In this document: piece after piece, positions 13,831 to 25,132 of the stretch
How positions within the stretch are numbered: position 1 is the stretch's first letter
How the letters are laid out: every line of letters starts with the position of its first letter
Assembly: GCF_009870125.1 (NCBI RefSeq)
Contig: NC_046680.1
Span: 5,766,001-5,830,000, forward strand
Direction of reading: 5' to 3'
Source of the DNA: Drosophila pseudoobscura
Taxonomy: Eukaryota > Arthropoda > Insecta > Diptera > Drosophilidae
DNA length: 64,000 nucleotides
The notes under the pieces: generated by a model
What the model was told of the DNA's origin: nothing
Databases searched by the model: none
Seen by the model: the letters and a program-made list of their open reading frames with translations, nothing else
Program-made: the position numbers and the translations under genes

Positions 13831-14875
13831 TGATTGACCATCGATGATTCCGATCGAGAGCTGCGCTAGGCGCACTCAATTCTAGACACATCCCAAACTC
13901 CAAACACTCAATACCGATTTGAACTCGAACCATGGACTGATAGCGTAGCCATATAACGAATTTTTTGTAAACATTTTGTGTACATTTATTTCCTTTTTCC
14001 TTTTTAATTTTTACTTTTTATTTGTATTTTTTGTTTATTGTAATTCTTGTTTTTATTTTGAGTCTCGTGTATTCTATTCCTTCAATTTGTGGGCTTACCT
14101 GTGGGCCCCGCATCCAAAGAGCTCTTACTCAGGCAGCCTTGCAGCCCCAACGATGTCCTTATATACCTTAACCGGGAGTACTTCTTGTCATTCGTTTACA
14201 AGTCTAACAAGCAATGAACTTTTGCCTTTTGATAATTGAATTTTATATATTGTATTTTATTGTATTGTGTATGTATGTATCTGAAACGTTTTGTGGATCT
14301 GTAAATTTTGTAGTTGGTAGACTTAGTTGAAGCTCCCGATCTGTCGAGAGCTTTGTACATATTTTATACATTAATTGCCCAACAAGCAGCCTAGTTAACG
14401 TTTAACAAGAACAAATTAACAACCAATTCGAAGGAAGAAGGAGAAGCACTCACTGAATCCCATTCCCCTTGCCAATTAGTGAACGAAACGAAACGATGCG
14501 ATACGAAACAAACAATTGTGAAACGAATTCGTCTTTTGAGATTGACCAAAAATGCATTTAAATTAATCTAGTGTTCACAATGCCAGGATGGACGATACGA
14601 TCAAGATATACAAAACTAACGAACAAACCGCATAGCCGATATGCATAGGATAAGTGCATTAACACATAGTTTAACGTTTAAACAATTATTGTATGAACAC
14701 GTATCAATATTTAGATTGCACTCATCTTTCAAATCGAATCAAATCACTCCAACTCAAGCCGAAAGCAAACCGAACCGAACCGAACCGTACCGTACCGTAC
14801 CGAGATTTCCTGTATAGATTAATGCTCAGAAAAACGCCAAATTTTAACAATTATACAATGTAAAAATTTAATAAA
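13831..14875 (+). other. LRP1 3' UTR (inferred)
   Basis: AT-rich noncoding DNA follows the LRP1 stop codon, with no credible reading frame. The first good polyadenylation signal, AATAAA, is at 14870-14875, which would give a UTR of roughly 1.05 kb. A second AATAAA about 110 bp further on could serve instead. A short CCGAA/CCGTA repeat lies at about 14766-14802. Confidence 0.55.
14870..14875 (+). terminator. Polyadenylation signal of LRP1
   Basis: AATAAA in AT-rich DNA, about 1 kb after the LRP1 stop. No strong signal was seen closer to the stop. Confidence 0.5.
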
Positions 14876-16478
14876 TATACAATTAAATATATGTATGTAT
14901 GTATTACCGTAAGCAAAGTGCGAGGCGATTTACTATGCGCACAAAAAAAGTGCACTCTGGAAAACCATTGTAAAAAAAATAAATATTCAACAGAAAATTG
15001 CAATAATTTGGAGGCAAAGAGTTTTGCCAGCCTGGGAAAGGATTTCGATTTCATTTCCCTTTCAAGGAGCTCGAGGAGTGTGAGTGACGCGTGGTTTACT
15101 TCCGCTTCGGTGTGTCTACCTGTGGGATCCCTGGGAAAAATAAAGTAAATACTTTTACACATCTTCGAGACCCATCAGACGAGTGAATGTATTCCATGAT
15201 GCTGAGATACTATGCGCCGGGGTTGCGCAAAGCTGTTCAATCACAGCCATCGCACGCCTATTGATACGAGTAGATACGAATACACTTGTTACCCACAAGA
15301 AAACCAGAATCGGCAGAAAAGAGCCAGAGATACGAATATCTGGGCCCATTCAGACGGCTTGCGTGAGAAATGCAAGCGATTTGAATTTGCTGCACAGGTA
15401 GATGGGTAGGCAGGCATCGGGATACATTTCAGTCCAGTCTTTTCTTGTAGCGAAAAAGAATTGGAAAAAGAAAAGGATCACAGGGGCATATTCAAAGTGC
15501 GTGTGTGGGAGAGTTCCAGCTAAGCACCGCATGACTTTGTTGTTTGCGAGGATAACTCTATTGTGGCCCCAGGAGTTTGGCTGTGGGAAAATCTTCGCCA
15601 ACAATGTCCAGAGTTTAAGAATTTTTCGCAAGTTAATTTGGTAAATGACAATTAAATATGTTGTTGGGAAACCAGAAACAAAAGATAAAGGTAGGCGCTA
15701 AGATATAATCTGATGATAATGGAAGACCTGTTTTGGCATCGGAAACTCGGAATATTTAAACGAAATCATACAAAAATTCAAGTAAATTCAGATTCCCACA
15801 GTGGTTCCACAGAACAGAACGAAATCAAAAGTAGAAATAAGAGTGATAGCCACACAGAGACACTCACTCACACACAGATACACAGGGGCACATTCATGGA
15901 TATCCCACCAAGATATCCCCCCATCCCAATCCCAATCCCAGCTTCAAATCACAGCGCACACAAAGAGAAGAAATCGAAGGATCCGTAGAGACAAGTGGAA
16001 TGCAAACAGGCGAGACGAGACGGGTCGGGAGGGGCGGGGGCAGACAAGACCGACCTGCGAACAACCACAAAGCAAACAAGCAAAGATAAAGGATCTCAAG
16101 GATGTGTGGGAAACATACACGAAACAAGTGCAACGGTATCTGGAAATGCAAAAGGATAATAGCGTAAAAAGGAAATGAAAATTATCATAATTTCGTTTCT
16201 CTCTTTCTCTCACTCTCTGCGCGTAGGTGTTGTTGTTTTTCTCACAGCATGGATCGGGTAACAGCAGAGCCTCGGCTCGGATATGACTGAGTGTGGGAAG
16301 GGCTGTGAAGCAGCTAGGGATCCGGAATCCGAATCCGAACATCGCGGGAAGGTGGGGGATCGTCCCGCCGCTTAACTGGCGATGCGACGCTCGACAGCCA
16401 CACGCAAGGCAGCCGCAGGATTTGATCAGGCTGTTGCGGAAGCTATTACGGAAGTGAAATCAAATTTTTAACTAAAAC
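14876..16478. other. Intergenic DNA, no gene seen
   Basis: Between the LRP1 polyadenylation signal and a repeat remnant. It holds CA-rich and CCCAAT-type simple sequence near 15850-15950. The open frames are short, basic and of low complexity, without domains. No RNA gene was recognised. Confidence 0.6.
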
Positions 16479-16656
16479 AAGGGGAAGCGTTGTGAGTTGC
16501 TGCTACGGCCGCACCTCTACATTTATACTCCTCCGGCAGACTGTGCTATGGATGCTGATGCTTTATGGGGCTGGAAACGTTTCCTTCTGGTACCACACAT
16601 CCACTTTCACCACAAATCCATTACACCCCCCAAACGCTTGGTGTAGCGGGTATTCA
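16479..16656 (+). mobile_element. Internally deleted SGM/DINE-1-like element
   Basis: The first part matches the 5' end of the long element at 56820-57942 (GTTGTGAGTTGCTGC, then CTCCGGCAGAC). It then jumps to that element's 3' end (GATGCTGATG, CTTTATGGGG, GGAAACG, TTCCTTCTGG, CACACATCCACTTT, CACCACAAATC). About 900 bp of the middle is missing. The 3' hairpin is eroded. It is noncoding and non-autonomous. Confidence 0.75.
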
Positions 16657-17415
16657 AATATTAGTTTAAGCTACAGCTTCCAACCATAGCTCTGCATGAG
16701 ACATTGAGACATGAAAACATTAAATATTTGGGATTATTTGTTAATTTGCAATACCAGAAAACAAATATGCAGCTCGAGATATTGGTGATCTCCATTGTTT
16801 TGGTTTTTTACTTTTGGTATGAGTATCGGTATATGTTGTACATCCGACTACTTCTAAGTTACGACGAAAGGACGAGGCGCAGCTCGTCGTAGGTGTTATA
16901 TGTATATATGATATATGTTTATGTGGAAAAACGTAGAAAAACTTCCAGCTATGTGTGTGTGTGTGTTCGTGCTTGAAAATTCGTCAAGTTTTGTCCCTTT
17001 CCCACTCCGTGATGTAATAGTGCAGTGACGAAGAGAATCAAAAGGGAATGAGTGCTCTCGTTCCAAGTGAAGCTCAGAATAGGGTGAGGCATTCCCAATA
17101 CTGCTTATCTGACTCTCTCCTGTTTAGTGTGTCTACACGAACTTCCGCCCTCTTGTGCCTCACCTCATAATAATAAATAAATGACTAAAATTTGTGCTCT
17201 TATTGGAAACTCTCTTAATCGGAAGCGAAGCAAGTTTATGGGTAAGTGAGAAAAGAGGCGAAACAAATTATGTTGTTCATTCCATTGATACTTTTATTTT
17301 CTTTGTAATTATATTGATGCTGATATGATTGATATTATATATATGTACATTACGGCCATAAAATCCAAAAGGGGAAACGGCCAATGGGAATGTTAATCAG
17401 TTTATAGCTGGCAGC
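16657..17415. other. Intergenic DNA, no gene seen
   Basis: AT-rich, with TATATA runs near 16900 and 17335, a short GT run near 16960 and an imperfect inverted repeat near 16859-16892 (TACGACGA with TCGTCGTA). No convincing coding potential. Confidence 0.6.
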
Positions 17416-17421
17416 TTTATT
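17416..17421 (-). terminator. Polyadenylation signal of the small secreted-protein gene
   Basis: AATAAA on the minus strand, about 40 nt after the stop codon at 17461-17463. The position is typical for a short 3' UTR. Confidence 0.55.
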
Positions 17422-17460
17422 CAATCACTTTCATTTCCCCTCTACCCTTCTTTCTATTGC

Positions 17461-17886
17461 TCAGCGGCCTTCAGCTCCCCTATTGTCCTGGGTATAGCCG
17501 AACAATCGCTTGAGCATGTTGTAGATAATCATTTGTCGCGTCACTTCCGCCTCGTACTGCATGTAGTCCTTGAGGCGATGCTGCTTGTACAGCTGATCGA
17601 GCAGATCGAACAGTTCCATTTCGAGGGCTCGCAGAGGCGCCTCCAATTCGGGTGTGTGTGTGCCAGCGACCAGGGCATGCATGTAGATCGTTGAAATCTT
17701 CTGCAGTGCCTCATCCAGGGAATTCAGTGTCGCATCCTGCGGATCGTGCAGGAGCTTAACGGGTCCGGTCTGCCTAGGCGAGGCCCGATATGTGTGCCAC
17801 CGATCGTCAGAATCACTTGCCAAGCAGATCACCGGCAAGATTGCCACAATTAGTACTGTTCGCCATGTGCAATGTCTGTACTGCAT
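17461..17886 (-). CDS. Small secreted helical protein of unknown function
   Basis: Single-exon frame of 141 residues. I do not recognise the family. Residues 1 to about 23 form a signal peptide: a basic start, the hydrophobic core VLIVAILPVICLA, then an acidic SDSDD stretch, with likely cleavage after CLA. The mature part is about 118 residues, polar and probably mostly alpha-helical, with leucines spaced in an ALRALEMELFDLLDQLY segment and a C-terminal KRLFGY. The only cysteines (positions 6 and 21) lie in the signal region, so no disulfides are expected outside the cell. The gene has its own core promoter (TATA box at 18008-18015) and a close polyadenylation signal, which supports it as real. 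It lies between LRP1 and dpn and shares no visible function with either. A coding intron cannot be fully excluded. Confidence 0.75.
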   Translation of the reverse strand: MQYRHCTWRTVLIVAILPVICLASDSDDRWHTYRASPRQTGPVKLLHDPQDATLNSLDEALQKISTIYMHALVAGTHTPELEAPLRALEMELFDLLDQLYKQHRLKDYMQYEAEVTRQMIIYNMLKRLFGYTQDNRGAEGR

Positions 17887-18007
17887 TGTGAAAATGCTAT
17901 ATATATTCGAAAAACTTTACTATAGCTTCAACGCACGCCTGAGGATCACTGCGTGCTCTGGTCTGCAATAACTTTTCGCGTTTAGCACGCTGAACGAGTG
18001 CCTTCTC

Positions 18008-18015
18008 CTTATATA
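18008..18015 (-). promoter_or_regulatory. TATA box of the small secreted-protein gene
   Basis: Minus-strand TATATAAG, followed roughly 20-30 nt downstream by a TTCAGC initiator-like sequence. The ATG is about 120 nt downstream, which fits a short, compact gene. Confidence 0.6.
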
Positions 18016-18846
18016 CTGACAGATGGCTTGGGGGACCCTGTAATGGGCGGCTTATCTGTCTAGTTGATGATTGCAAGATCACAGGGCTATTTCCTCAGCA
18101 TAGATAGTGCGAATGCAACTTCCGTTTTGTAGTAGGGTTCAAGATCCACATAGGTCAGGAATTGTTCAAATGAAATGCATTTCAAGTTCCCATCTCACAG
18201 TAATAATGCTAGAAAGATCGAATATCAATGGGTATGGTAATACTTTTCAGAAATACGATCCGATTTTTGCATGTTTTTGAGCATTTATAATTTATTTTCA
18301 CTCATTTTCCGTCATCTACGTTGTCGCTTCTACTACAAATTATGCTTAAAAAACTTTATAATAAAATACTATATAATTGAAACGTGAGAAACACTATACT
18401 ACAAGGAAATCTACATAACTTAACTAAAACATCCGTTAAATGATCATTTTAATAGGAAGATAAATGACAAAAACATCTTTAGTCAATGAACTACATAATA
18501 GTACAAGTGTTTAATATAAAAATTCTTAAATGAGAATTACACAAAAAAATATACAAAATCACAGCTGAACTTAAAATAAAGAAAGCAAAACATAGAACAT
18601 GGAAAAAACATATACATATATAGCATATATATATAGATATCGTATCGTAGAAACTTAATGGGTTCTAAAGCATTTGTTGTTGTTGGTTGGATTTGGATTT
18701 TCGAATAATTGCGATGAAATAAATTAACAATTTGAGGGTAAACTTAACATAAAACTTTGTCGTCATCATTCTACTTCTCATACATCATCCATCATCCATA
18801 TCTGACTCCTCAGATGTGGGATTACGATTACGATCGATAGATCGAT
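18016..18846. other. dpn 3' UTR and short intergenic gap
   Basis: AT-rich noncoding DNA. A minus-strand AATAAA at 18291-18296 would give dpn a 3' UTR of about 550 nt. The remaining 270 bp up to the TATA box at 18008-18015 would be the spacer between the two minus-strand genes. No reading frame of note. Confidence 0.5.
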
Positions 18847-21691
18847 CTACCAGGGCCTCCAGGCGGAGCTGGACTTGTCGATGGCCGCGGCCAGGAACTT
18901 CTTAGACGAGGGTTCGTCCAACGAACAGTCACTAGAATCGGCCTCCGGCTCCGCCTCCACCTCTGCCTCCCGTTCCCGCTTCGCTGATCCGCTGGTGGAG
19001 CTCACTTGCTGCTGCTGCAAGTGGACCAGGGACCGCGAGCATCCGCTGCTGTCGTGGCTGCCGGCGCTCAGGTTTAGCGATCCGCTCGTGTTGAACGATG
19101 TCTCGGCGCTGGTCGGCGGCGGCGTGGAGAAGACTCCGGCGAAACTGTGCTTGGCCAGAACATCGACGGTCGGCGAGGCGGCCCGGGACTCATCGCCATG
19201 GCTGGACATCGACGAGATGGGACTCAGGGGGGGACTGCTGGTGGGAGTGTTGCTGCTGTTCTTCACCGGCAGTTGCGTCTGAGCCGGGATCTGTGTGTGG
19301 CTTGGGATCTGGCCAGTGGGTGCAGCCGCACTGGGAGGCTTGCTGAAGGCGCTCAGTCGGAAGCTCTGTGCGTAGTCGCTGAGATGGGTGGGATTCGCAA
19401 TGTTGGCCAAGGCGGCGCTGGCCGGGCCTCCCGCCGTGGCCGCTGTGCCTGGCCAGACAAATGGTCCCGCTGGCGGAGCCGTCGCTCCCGCCGTATTGGG
19501 CATTATCAGGGCAAACTCCCCGGATGGCAAGCGTGAGGGGATCAGCTGGAGGCCACCCATTTGTATGGATGGCGGAGTGGTCTCCGTCCGACTGTTGTTG
19601 TTCAAGTCCTGTGGCAGTGAGGGGAATAGGGGAGCGGCGGCGGCGGCAACGCCACCCACGGCGGCTGGGAACAGTCCGGCGGGCATTTGGCCCCGATATC
19701 CGCTGCTGAAGTTGCTCATCGATCCAATCTGCTCCAGACTGTTGGCACAGTTGTTCAGATGGGCATTCAGCCGCTGACGCACACCCGTGTCCACGTCCAG
19801 CTGGCTGACGTAGCGATTCACCTCCTCGGCGCACTCGACGAAGCCCGTCTTGAACTTCTGCACCACTCCGGGGTCCGTCTGGATGGCCATGTTCAGCTGC
19901 TGGCGCTGCACAGACTGCAAATGCTTCACCGTCATCTCGAGTATGTCGGCCTTCTCCAGTTTGGTATGGCGTGCCGGCTGAAACGGGAGGAGAAAAAAGC
20001 CAAGATAATGATGAGTTGAATGTTGAAATTAAAGCAAAAGGATGGGTGTGTAGAGTGTTGAGGTGGGGTGGGGTGGGTCTAAGCTAAAGCAGAAGCCGCC
20101 GCCGCTGCCGTCTGGCTAATTGTTTTGCCGGAGATGAGATCCCACAGACCCATACCCATACCCATACCCAGTCGCTGCTGCAGTCCCTATAACAAGTTCA
20201 ATGCCTGGGAAAAAGTGAAGTTAAGGAGCACGTTTCGTGCCTCATATGTCCAACTATTCGTGTGTAATCTCTGCCCCGGCCCTGGCCCCGCGGCCCAACT
20301 TTGGGCCGGACCACTCTGCAAATATCACACGACCAAGGTGAGATACAACAGCAACAAGAAAAAGAACGGCCAGCCTCGATAGCCGAGGCATTTGATACCC
20401 TTGTTCCCAGGGCCTATAGATATTCTACAAAATATAGAGCCCCGATCTTGAGGTTTTCGAAACGGACAAACGGATGGACATGGATCAAGAATTTATCCTA
20501 TACACATTATATATAGTTTCTTTGCTGCTTTGGAATACCCTTAGAAAGGGTAAAAGAACGATCTTCGTTCTCTGGTCTTCTCCCATTCTCTGGCCCTTTC
20601 CCTTTCGCTCTGCTGGCCCTCCCTGTCTGCCTGCCTGCCCGGCTGTCTCTTTCTCGCGCTCTGGGACTGCATATTTTAGCAAAAGTTTCCCACGCAGGTC
20701 GCCCGCTTCTTTCGTGCTCCTCTCCCCCTGGGGGCCCCCCTCTCCCGCTCCCACCAACTGGCTGGACTTGTCTGAATCTTTTGTTTACTTTTGCTCTTTT
20801 TCCCTTCCCTTCAACGTCTTTCTTATTTGATTTTTTGGACCTCATCTTCGTCGTCATCGCCCCGGCTGGCCTCCCTCCATCGCACTCCTGCGCAGAATTC
20901 TGCGGCGGCGAATTTTGTTTTATTTTCTTTTTCTTCTCACACAGCAGGATCACCTAAAGAAACTGGTTTCGGTCTGTCTGTCTGTCCGTCCATCGATTTC
21001 AGCGTAATTTCTCGACTTGTTAACACTTTTTGGTCTCCCGACTGACTCCTACTCCGTCGGCGCTCTCTTGTAATGATCATCAATAAAATTTAATACTCAA
21101 TTAGATTGTTGACTCTGCCCCTTGAAGGAGTTCGTTTTATCCCATTTTTTGTGTGATCCTTTTGTGCTCTTGCCGCCGCCGGACACTTGAGTGTGTGTGT
21201 GTCTCAAGGGGGGGTTTTTTTTTTTATGTGGGACCTGACATAATTTATGGGGAAAGTGAACTGATATTGATCGGTGGGCCCTAGTTTCTAAATCACTGCC
21301 TCAGCACTTTGTTCATTTCTCTTTGGGTCAAGTCGATTTAACGGGTAATACTTACGTCTTTCTTCATGGCCTCCAGTATGAGGGATTTCAGCTCGTTCAG
21401 GCAATGATTAATGCGAGCCCTGCGACGTTTCTCCATAATGGGTTTGTTGGTCTGTAAAATGGTTGAAAGGAAATTGCATTACTGAACTGAAATTTTGGTC
21501 CTTTAAATCATTTTTTCTTCTCAAATTGCACTCCATCTTCTCCGTCTACGATCCACCACACTCACCTTTCTCAGCTCGGCCTTGGATAATCCATTGGGAT
21601 TGGACATGCGTCCGTTGCTGCCATAGCTGTCGCTATATCCATTCGAGCAGTCGAAGTCGTCGTCCGAATTGAGATCGTGTTTGTAATCCAT
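18847..21691 (-). CDS. dpn: deadpan, bHLH-Orange transcriptional repressor of the HES family
   Basis: Nuclear repressor of neural progenitors that binds N-/E-box DNA and recruits Groucho. Coding exons on the minus strand: 21566-21691 (42 residues), 21356-21451 (32 residues) and 18847-19977 (376 residues). Both joins fall between codons, giving 450 residues. The basic region and helix 1 read [14 protein letters not shown] with the HES-type proline. The HLH continues across intron 2 ([19 protein letters not shown]). The Orange domain contains [17 protein letters not shown] long Ala/Pro/Ser-rich linker leads to the C-terminal WRPW Groucho-binding tetrapeptide. D. melanogaster dpn is of similar size (about 435 residues) and neighbours pnut there too. 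Confidence 0.95.
19978..21355 (-). other. dpn intron 2
   Basis: A 1.4 kb intron interrupting the HLH. The donor GTAAGT is at 21355 and the acceptor is a TTTCAG just above 19977. It contains four CCCATA-type hexamers at about 20148-20170, long CT-rich tracts (20570-20750), and a decayed DINE-1-like fragment at 20365-20520. No exon seen. Confidence 0.8.
20365..20520 (+). mobile_element. Decayed DINE-1/SGM-like fragment
   Basis: It contains GATACCCTTG, then CGGACAAACGGATGGACATGGATCAAGAAT. The latter resembles the GACR microsatellite and the ACATGGCTC...GATCAAGAATATATA block of the element at 56820-57942. It is too eroded for exact ends. Confidence 0.45.
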
Positions 21692-22205
21692 TTTGATCTT
21701 GTTTTATTTTATTTTTTTTGTATATCCAAAATATTGTGGTAATCCAAAAGCTGAACACTTTTTATTTGGTTTTTGCTTCGTTTTTCTTTTCACAACACTA
21801 AACTTTGGTTCAAGTACGAATTGAGTTTCAACAATTATTGCACGTACTTTTCGCGATTGTCGGCGACAAAACAAAAACTTAACAAATGTTCGCGTTTCGG
21901 TTCATGCGGAGAGAGCGAGCGGCAGAGAACCGCGCACACGAGACGAAAAAAGGATAATGATCCTCGACCGATCACGACTGCCGGTTTTGTACTGTGCGAT
22001 ACATTCGGGCGGCAAGGCCGTTCTGTCAAATCCACTCAACCACTGTACTCGGTTTTTTTTCGGCTCAAAGGCACATAGTCCTCGACCGATCGAGGCGCTA
22101 AACAAATACGAAACGAGTCCCGACCTGAGCCGAACGACGTCTGATTACCTGAACGGACGTTCAACAGAGGCGAAAGAAGAGCGCGAGCGCAGGTACCCGA
22201 ACCGG

Positions 22206-22212
22206 TTCCCAC
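22206..22212 (-). promoter_or_regulatory. Candidate Su(H) (Notch-response) site upstream of dpn
   Basis: Minus-strand GTGGGAA, matching the core YGTGRGAA consensus except for the first base. It lies about 0.5 kb upstream of the dpn start codon. HES genes are classic Notch targets. A single seven-base match is weak evidence. Confidence 0.3.
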
Positions 22213-22985
22213 TCGTGTTCTCTGTATTTTGGGGTGGTTATGCAGACAAAAATTCCAGTGCAGTCGGCATTTCACTCGAGCGGCGAGTGAGTGAGAACAA
22301 TTGAATTGAGTTGAGTGGAGAACCAGTCGAAACGTTGAGCACTGGTTCCGCGACTTTACATATGTACATATGTATATGTGGTATTCTGTGAGTTGAAATG
22401 AGAATTTTCGAGTCAACTTATGGTGAGGCTAGGATCGGGGGATTACCCAAGATCTTAGCTTAACCAAATAAACGATCCCAAGTCCAACACAACATTCAGA
22501 CCAAAGCCAAGTCATTAAGGTAGAGGCGGCCAGCTGGCAAATATTTGAAAATATTTGTGCACTCGAATCTCACCCTTGGAGGGGATAAAGCAAACTTAAT
22601 CAATGCCCGTCCAATGATTTGCAATTCATTAAGGATGGAACTCCTTGGCAATTGTTCGGGGTTGTCTTTTGCGCAGCTGTCTCGCGCAACCCCCTTGGCA
22701 TCGGCAACGACAACGACAACCCAACCCCCTTGGAAGACGAAGGTCTTTCTGCCTGCTCCTAGCCGCATCATATAATCTTGCAAGGGGGTTGCTCTGGGCT
22801 AGGGCTAGGGGTCCGGTTTGGGTACGGGGTCAATCATTACCGAAGCTTACCTGATTTGGCCAGTTTTTATGACCGATCACCGTTCTTGGTTCGTGCAGAT
22901 TTTCGTCCTCAAGCCAAATTTATTACTTTACAATGTTGGGAGGATTAAGGCCAAAGGAGTTGTCAATAACCACGGGGCCATGCGT

Positions 22986-22998
22986 CAGCTGACAGCTG
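22986..22998. promoter_or_regulatory. Pair of CAGCTG E-boxes upstream of dpn
   Basis: CAGCTG, one base, CAGCTG. Proneural bHLH dimers bind such E-boxes, and dpn is expressed in neural precursors. The pair lies about 1.3 kb upstream of the dpn start. The role is inferred. Confidence 0.35.
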
Positions 22999-25114
22999 GC
23001 GAATCTACCTCAGGATTGGGATTTAGATTGGGACTGTGGTGGGGAGGCCGGATTGTAGGTCGTAAAAGTATTGCGCCGACTGGCAACTCTGGTTATGCAA
23101 AGCAACATCTCACTCAGCTGCCACGCATTTGGCTCGAGCAGAAATCCCAGCATGGACTGGGCTGCTGGGGTGATCACCCATGTGCCATCCGAGCCCATCC
23201 ATCCATCACATCACATCACTTACGATCATTTCCAGCGTTCATATAGAGTGTCAGCTTTCATAAATTGAATAAATGCTGGTTTTAGTCGTATACTTTTTGT
23301 GGTTTTTCGGTTGACAGTCTCAACTATTCAGATCCCGTGATCATTACATACATATAACAGTGATTACTTTCGGGTGACTACTAATGCCCTCCATTTAGGC
23401 GCAAATATGGCCAACATGTTCCCACGAAAACCCAATAAAAATCATGATCAACAGAACGGCAAAATATTGAAAAAAAATGAAGAAACCTCAAGCTCATCAG
23501 ACACATGTGGATGTGTGATGTGGATCAATCGTCTGGCAAAACGTGCAGCGGAGGCAGTGGAGACAGCGGAGAGTCCCCTCCGATCACACACTCTGCTGCC
23601 TTCTTGAGAAACCAGACGAAAGCAGAAATTCTATAGGGAGGAGCAGAGGTAAAAATCAAAGTTCAATATCAGCCCCAAAACAGTTGCTTTGGCTTCCTTT
23701 TTTGTTTCGTTCTCCTTTAAGAGTATTCTTTGGCAAGGGATCAAGGTAAATGCCATTTAGTGTGGCACGATCGCTGATGATCGCCAAGCAGAGTGTATTT
23801 CTATCTGTATCTCCTTCTGTCTCAGCCTTTGGCTCCATATCCGTCTGCGTCTTGATCTTCATTTCGGTTTCTTTTTCGGGGCTTCCTTCCCTCAGTTTGG
23901 ATGCGTTCCCAACGCACGATTTACACATTAAAACACTTTAATTTTTATTGTACAGCCGGTCGGAGCTTCGATCTGTCGATCAGTGACGATCTACTTCCCT
24001 TTTTTTAATCAACTCCGAAGGTGGAGCACATGGTGGGGGGAGGGAGAGAAGAGACCTTTCCCAACCTCAAATTAGTGACTTGAGGGTATTTTTAGCTGTG
24101 GGAACTGCAGTTATTACTTGGGGTGTGGTGTGTGCTGCTCTCGTAGATGCAACGCCCCCGCCTCCCCATCATCCGCCCTCATCCAGTCCATTCAGTACCC
24201 AAAATAATGAGCATGAAAAATATGAAACGGTAGCAAATGTGTGAACTGATCTGATCCGAGTCGCTCCACTCCGACGATCTGAAGTGGGGTTGGTGTCGTA
24301 TGCGATGCTGCCTGGCCAAGATATATGTTGATTTAAATGAATTTCTTGTTGATTTTTATGGCGCTTAGTCCCGACTTGCATGCGTGGGGGGGAAACCTGA
24401 GTGAAGTGTGCGGTCTGCGGGGCATTAGAAGTCGTGACAGGGACCCGGGGACTACAATATTTGATTATTTTTTGTGGTAGATTTTATTTTTATGAATTTG
24501 ATAAATGGCCAGCAGGGAGTTGGGCTAATAACTGGGAAAGTTTTTTCCTGACAGATGCCAGAAAAAAGGGGGAATAAATGGGGGAGTGTTTTCTCTTTTT
24601 ATACGGAAATATACTTTCCTCTCAAAGCAGAGGAGTGGGGACTACCTAGTGACTTCTTGGTTTAAATGGGCTTAAGCTTTTTGATATAAATTCTATTTTA
24701 CTCAAGAATACAGAGCTACCTAACCAGCATTGGGATCCTGTGATCTCCCTGAAGATCAATGATCTCATTAATGGGCGTTCTATTCCGTAAGTCATCGTAA
24801 CGGTCAGTTTTGCCGATCATCTGCTCCTCCTGTGACAACATTTGCACTGCATATGTGGCTCCTGCTCTCGTGCCACAGATTCGCTGCACAGCTGCTCGTC
24901 TCCCTCCTCAGACCCGTCTCTGATAACAATGGAATTACAGTCCGGAGTACGGACAATGGACGGCGCTAAGAAAACTGACTTTCTAGGGGACGAGCGGGGT
25001 TTGGTTTTCCTTTTGCCGCTGCCAAACATCTTACATAATCGCAGAGAAGATGCGACGATTCCTAGAGGCAGACGCGGCATGGATTTTGGATGAAGCGTGC
25101 CTGATGCGAGGCAG

Positions 25115-25132
25115 CTGCTGCTGCTGCTGCTG
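25115..25132. repeat. (CTG)6 trinucleotide tract
   Basis: Six perfect CTG units in intergenic DNA with no reading frame around them. Confidence 0.8.

Noticed and set aside
15801-16178. A 125-residue basic frame between LRP1 and the secreted-protein gene
   Set aside because: It is built from CA-, CCCAAT- and GA-rich simple sequence, and I see no promoter.
20148-20170. CCCATA repeats as an interstitial telomere-like array
   Set aside because: Only about four units, and Drosophila telomeres are made of retrotransposons, so this is a plain microsatellite.
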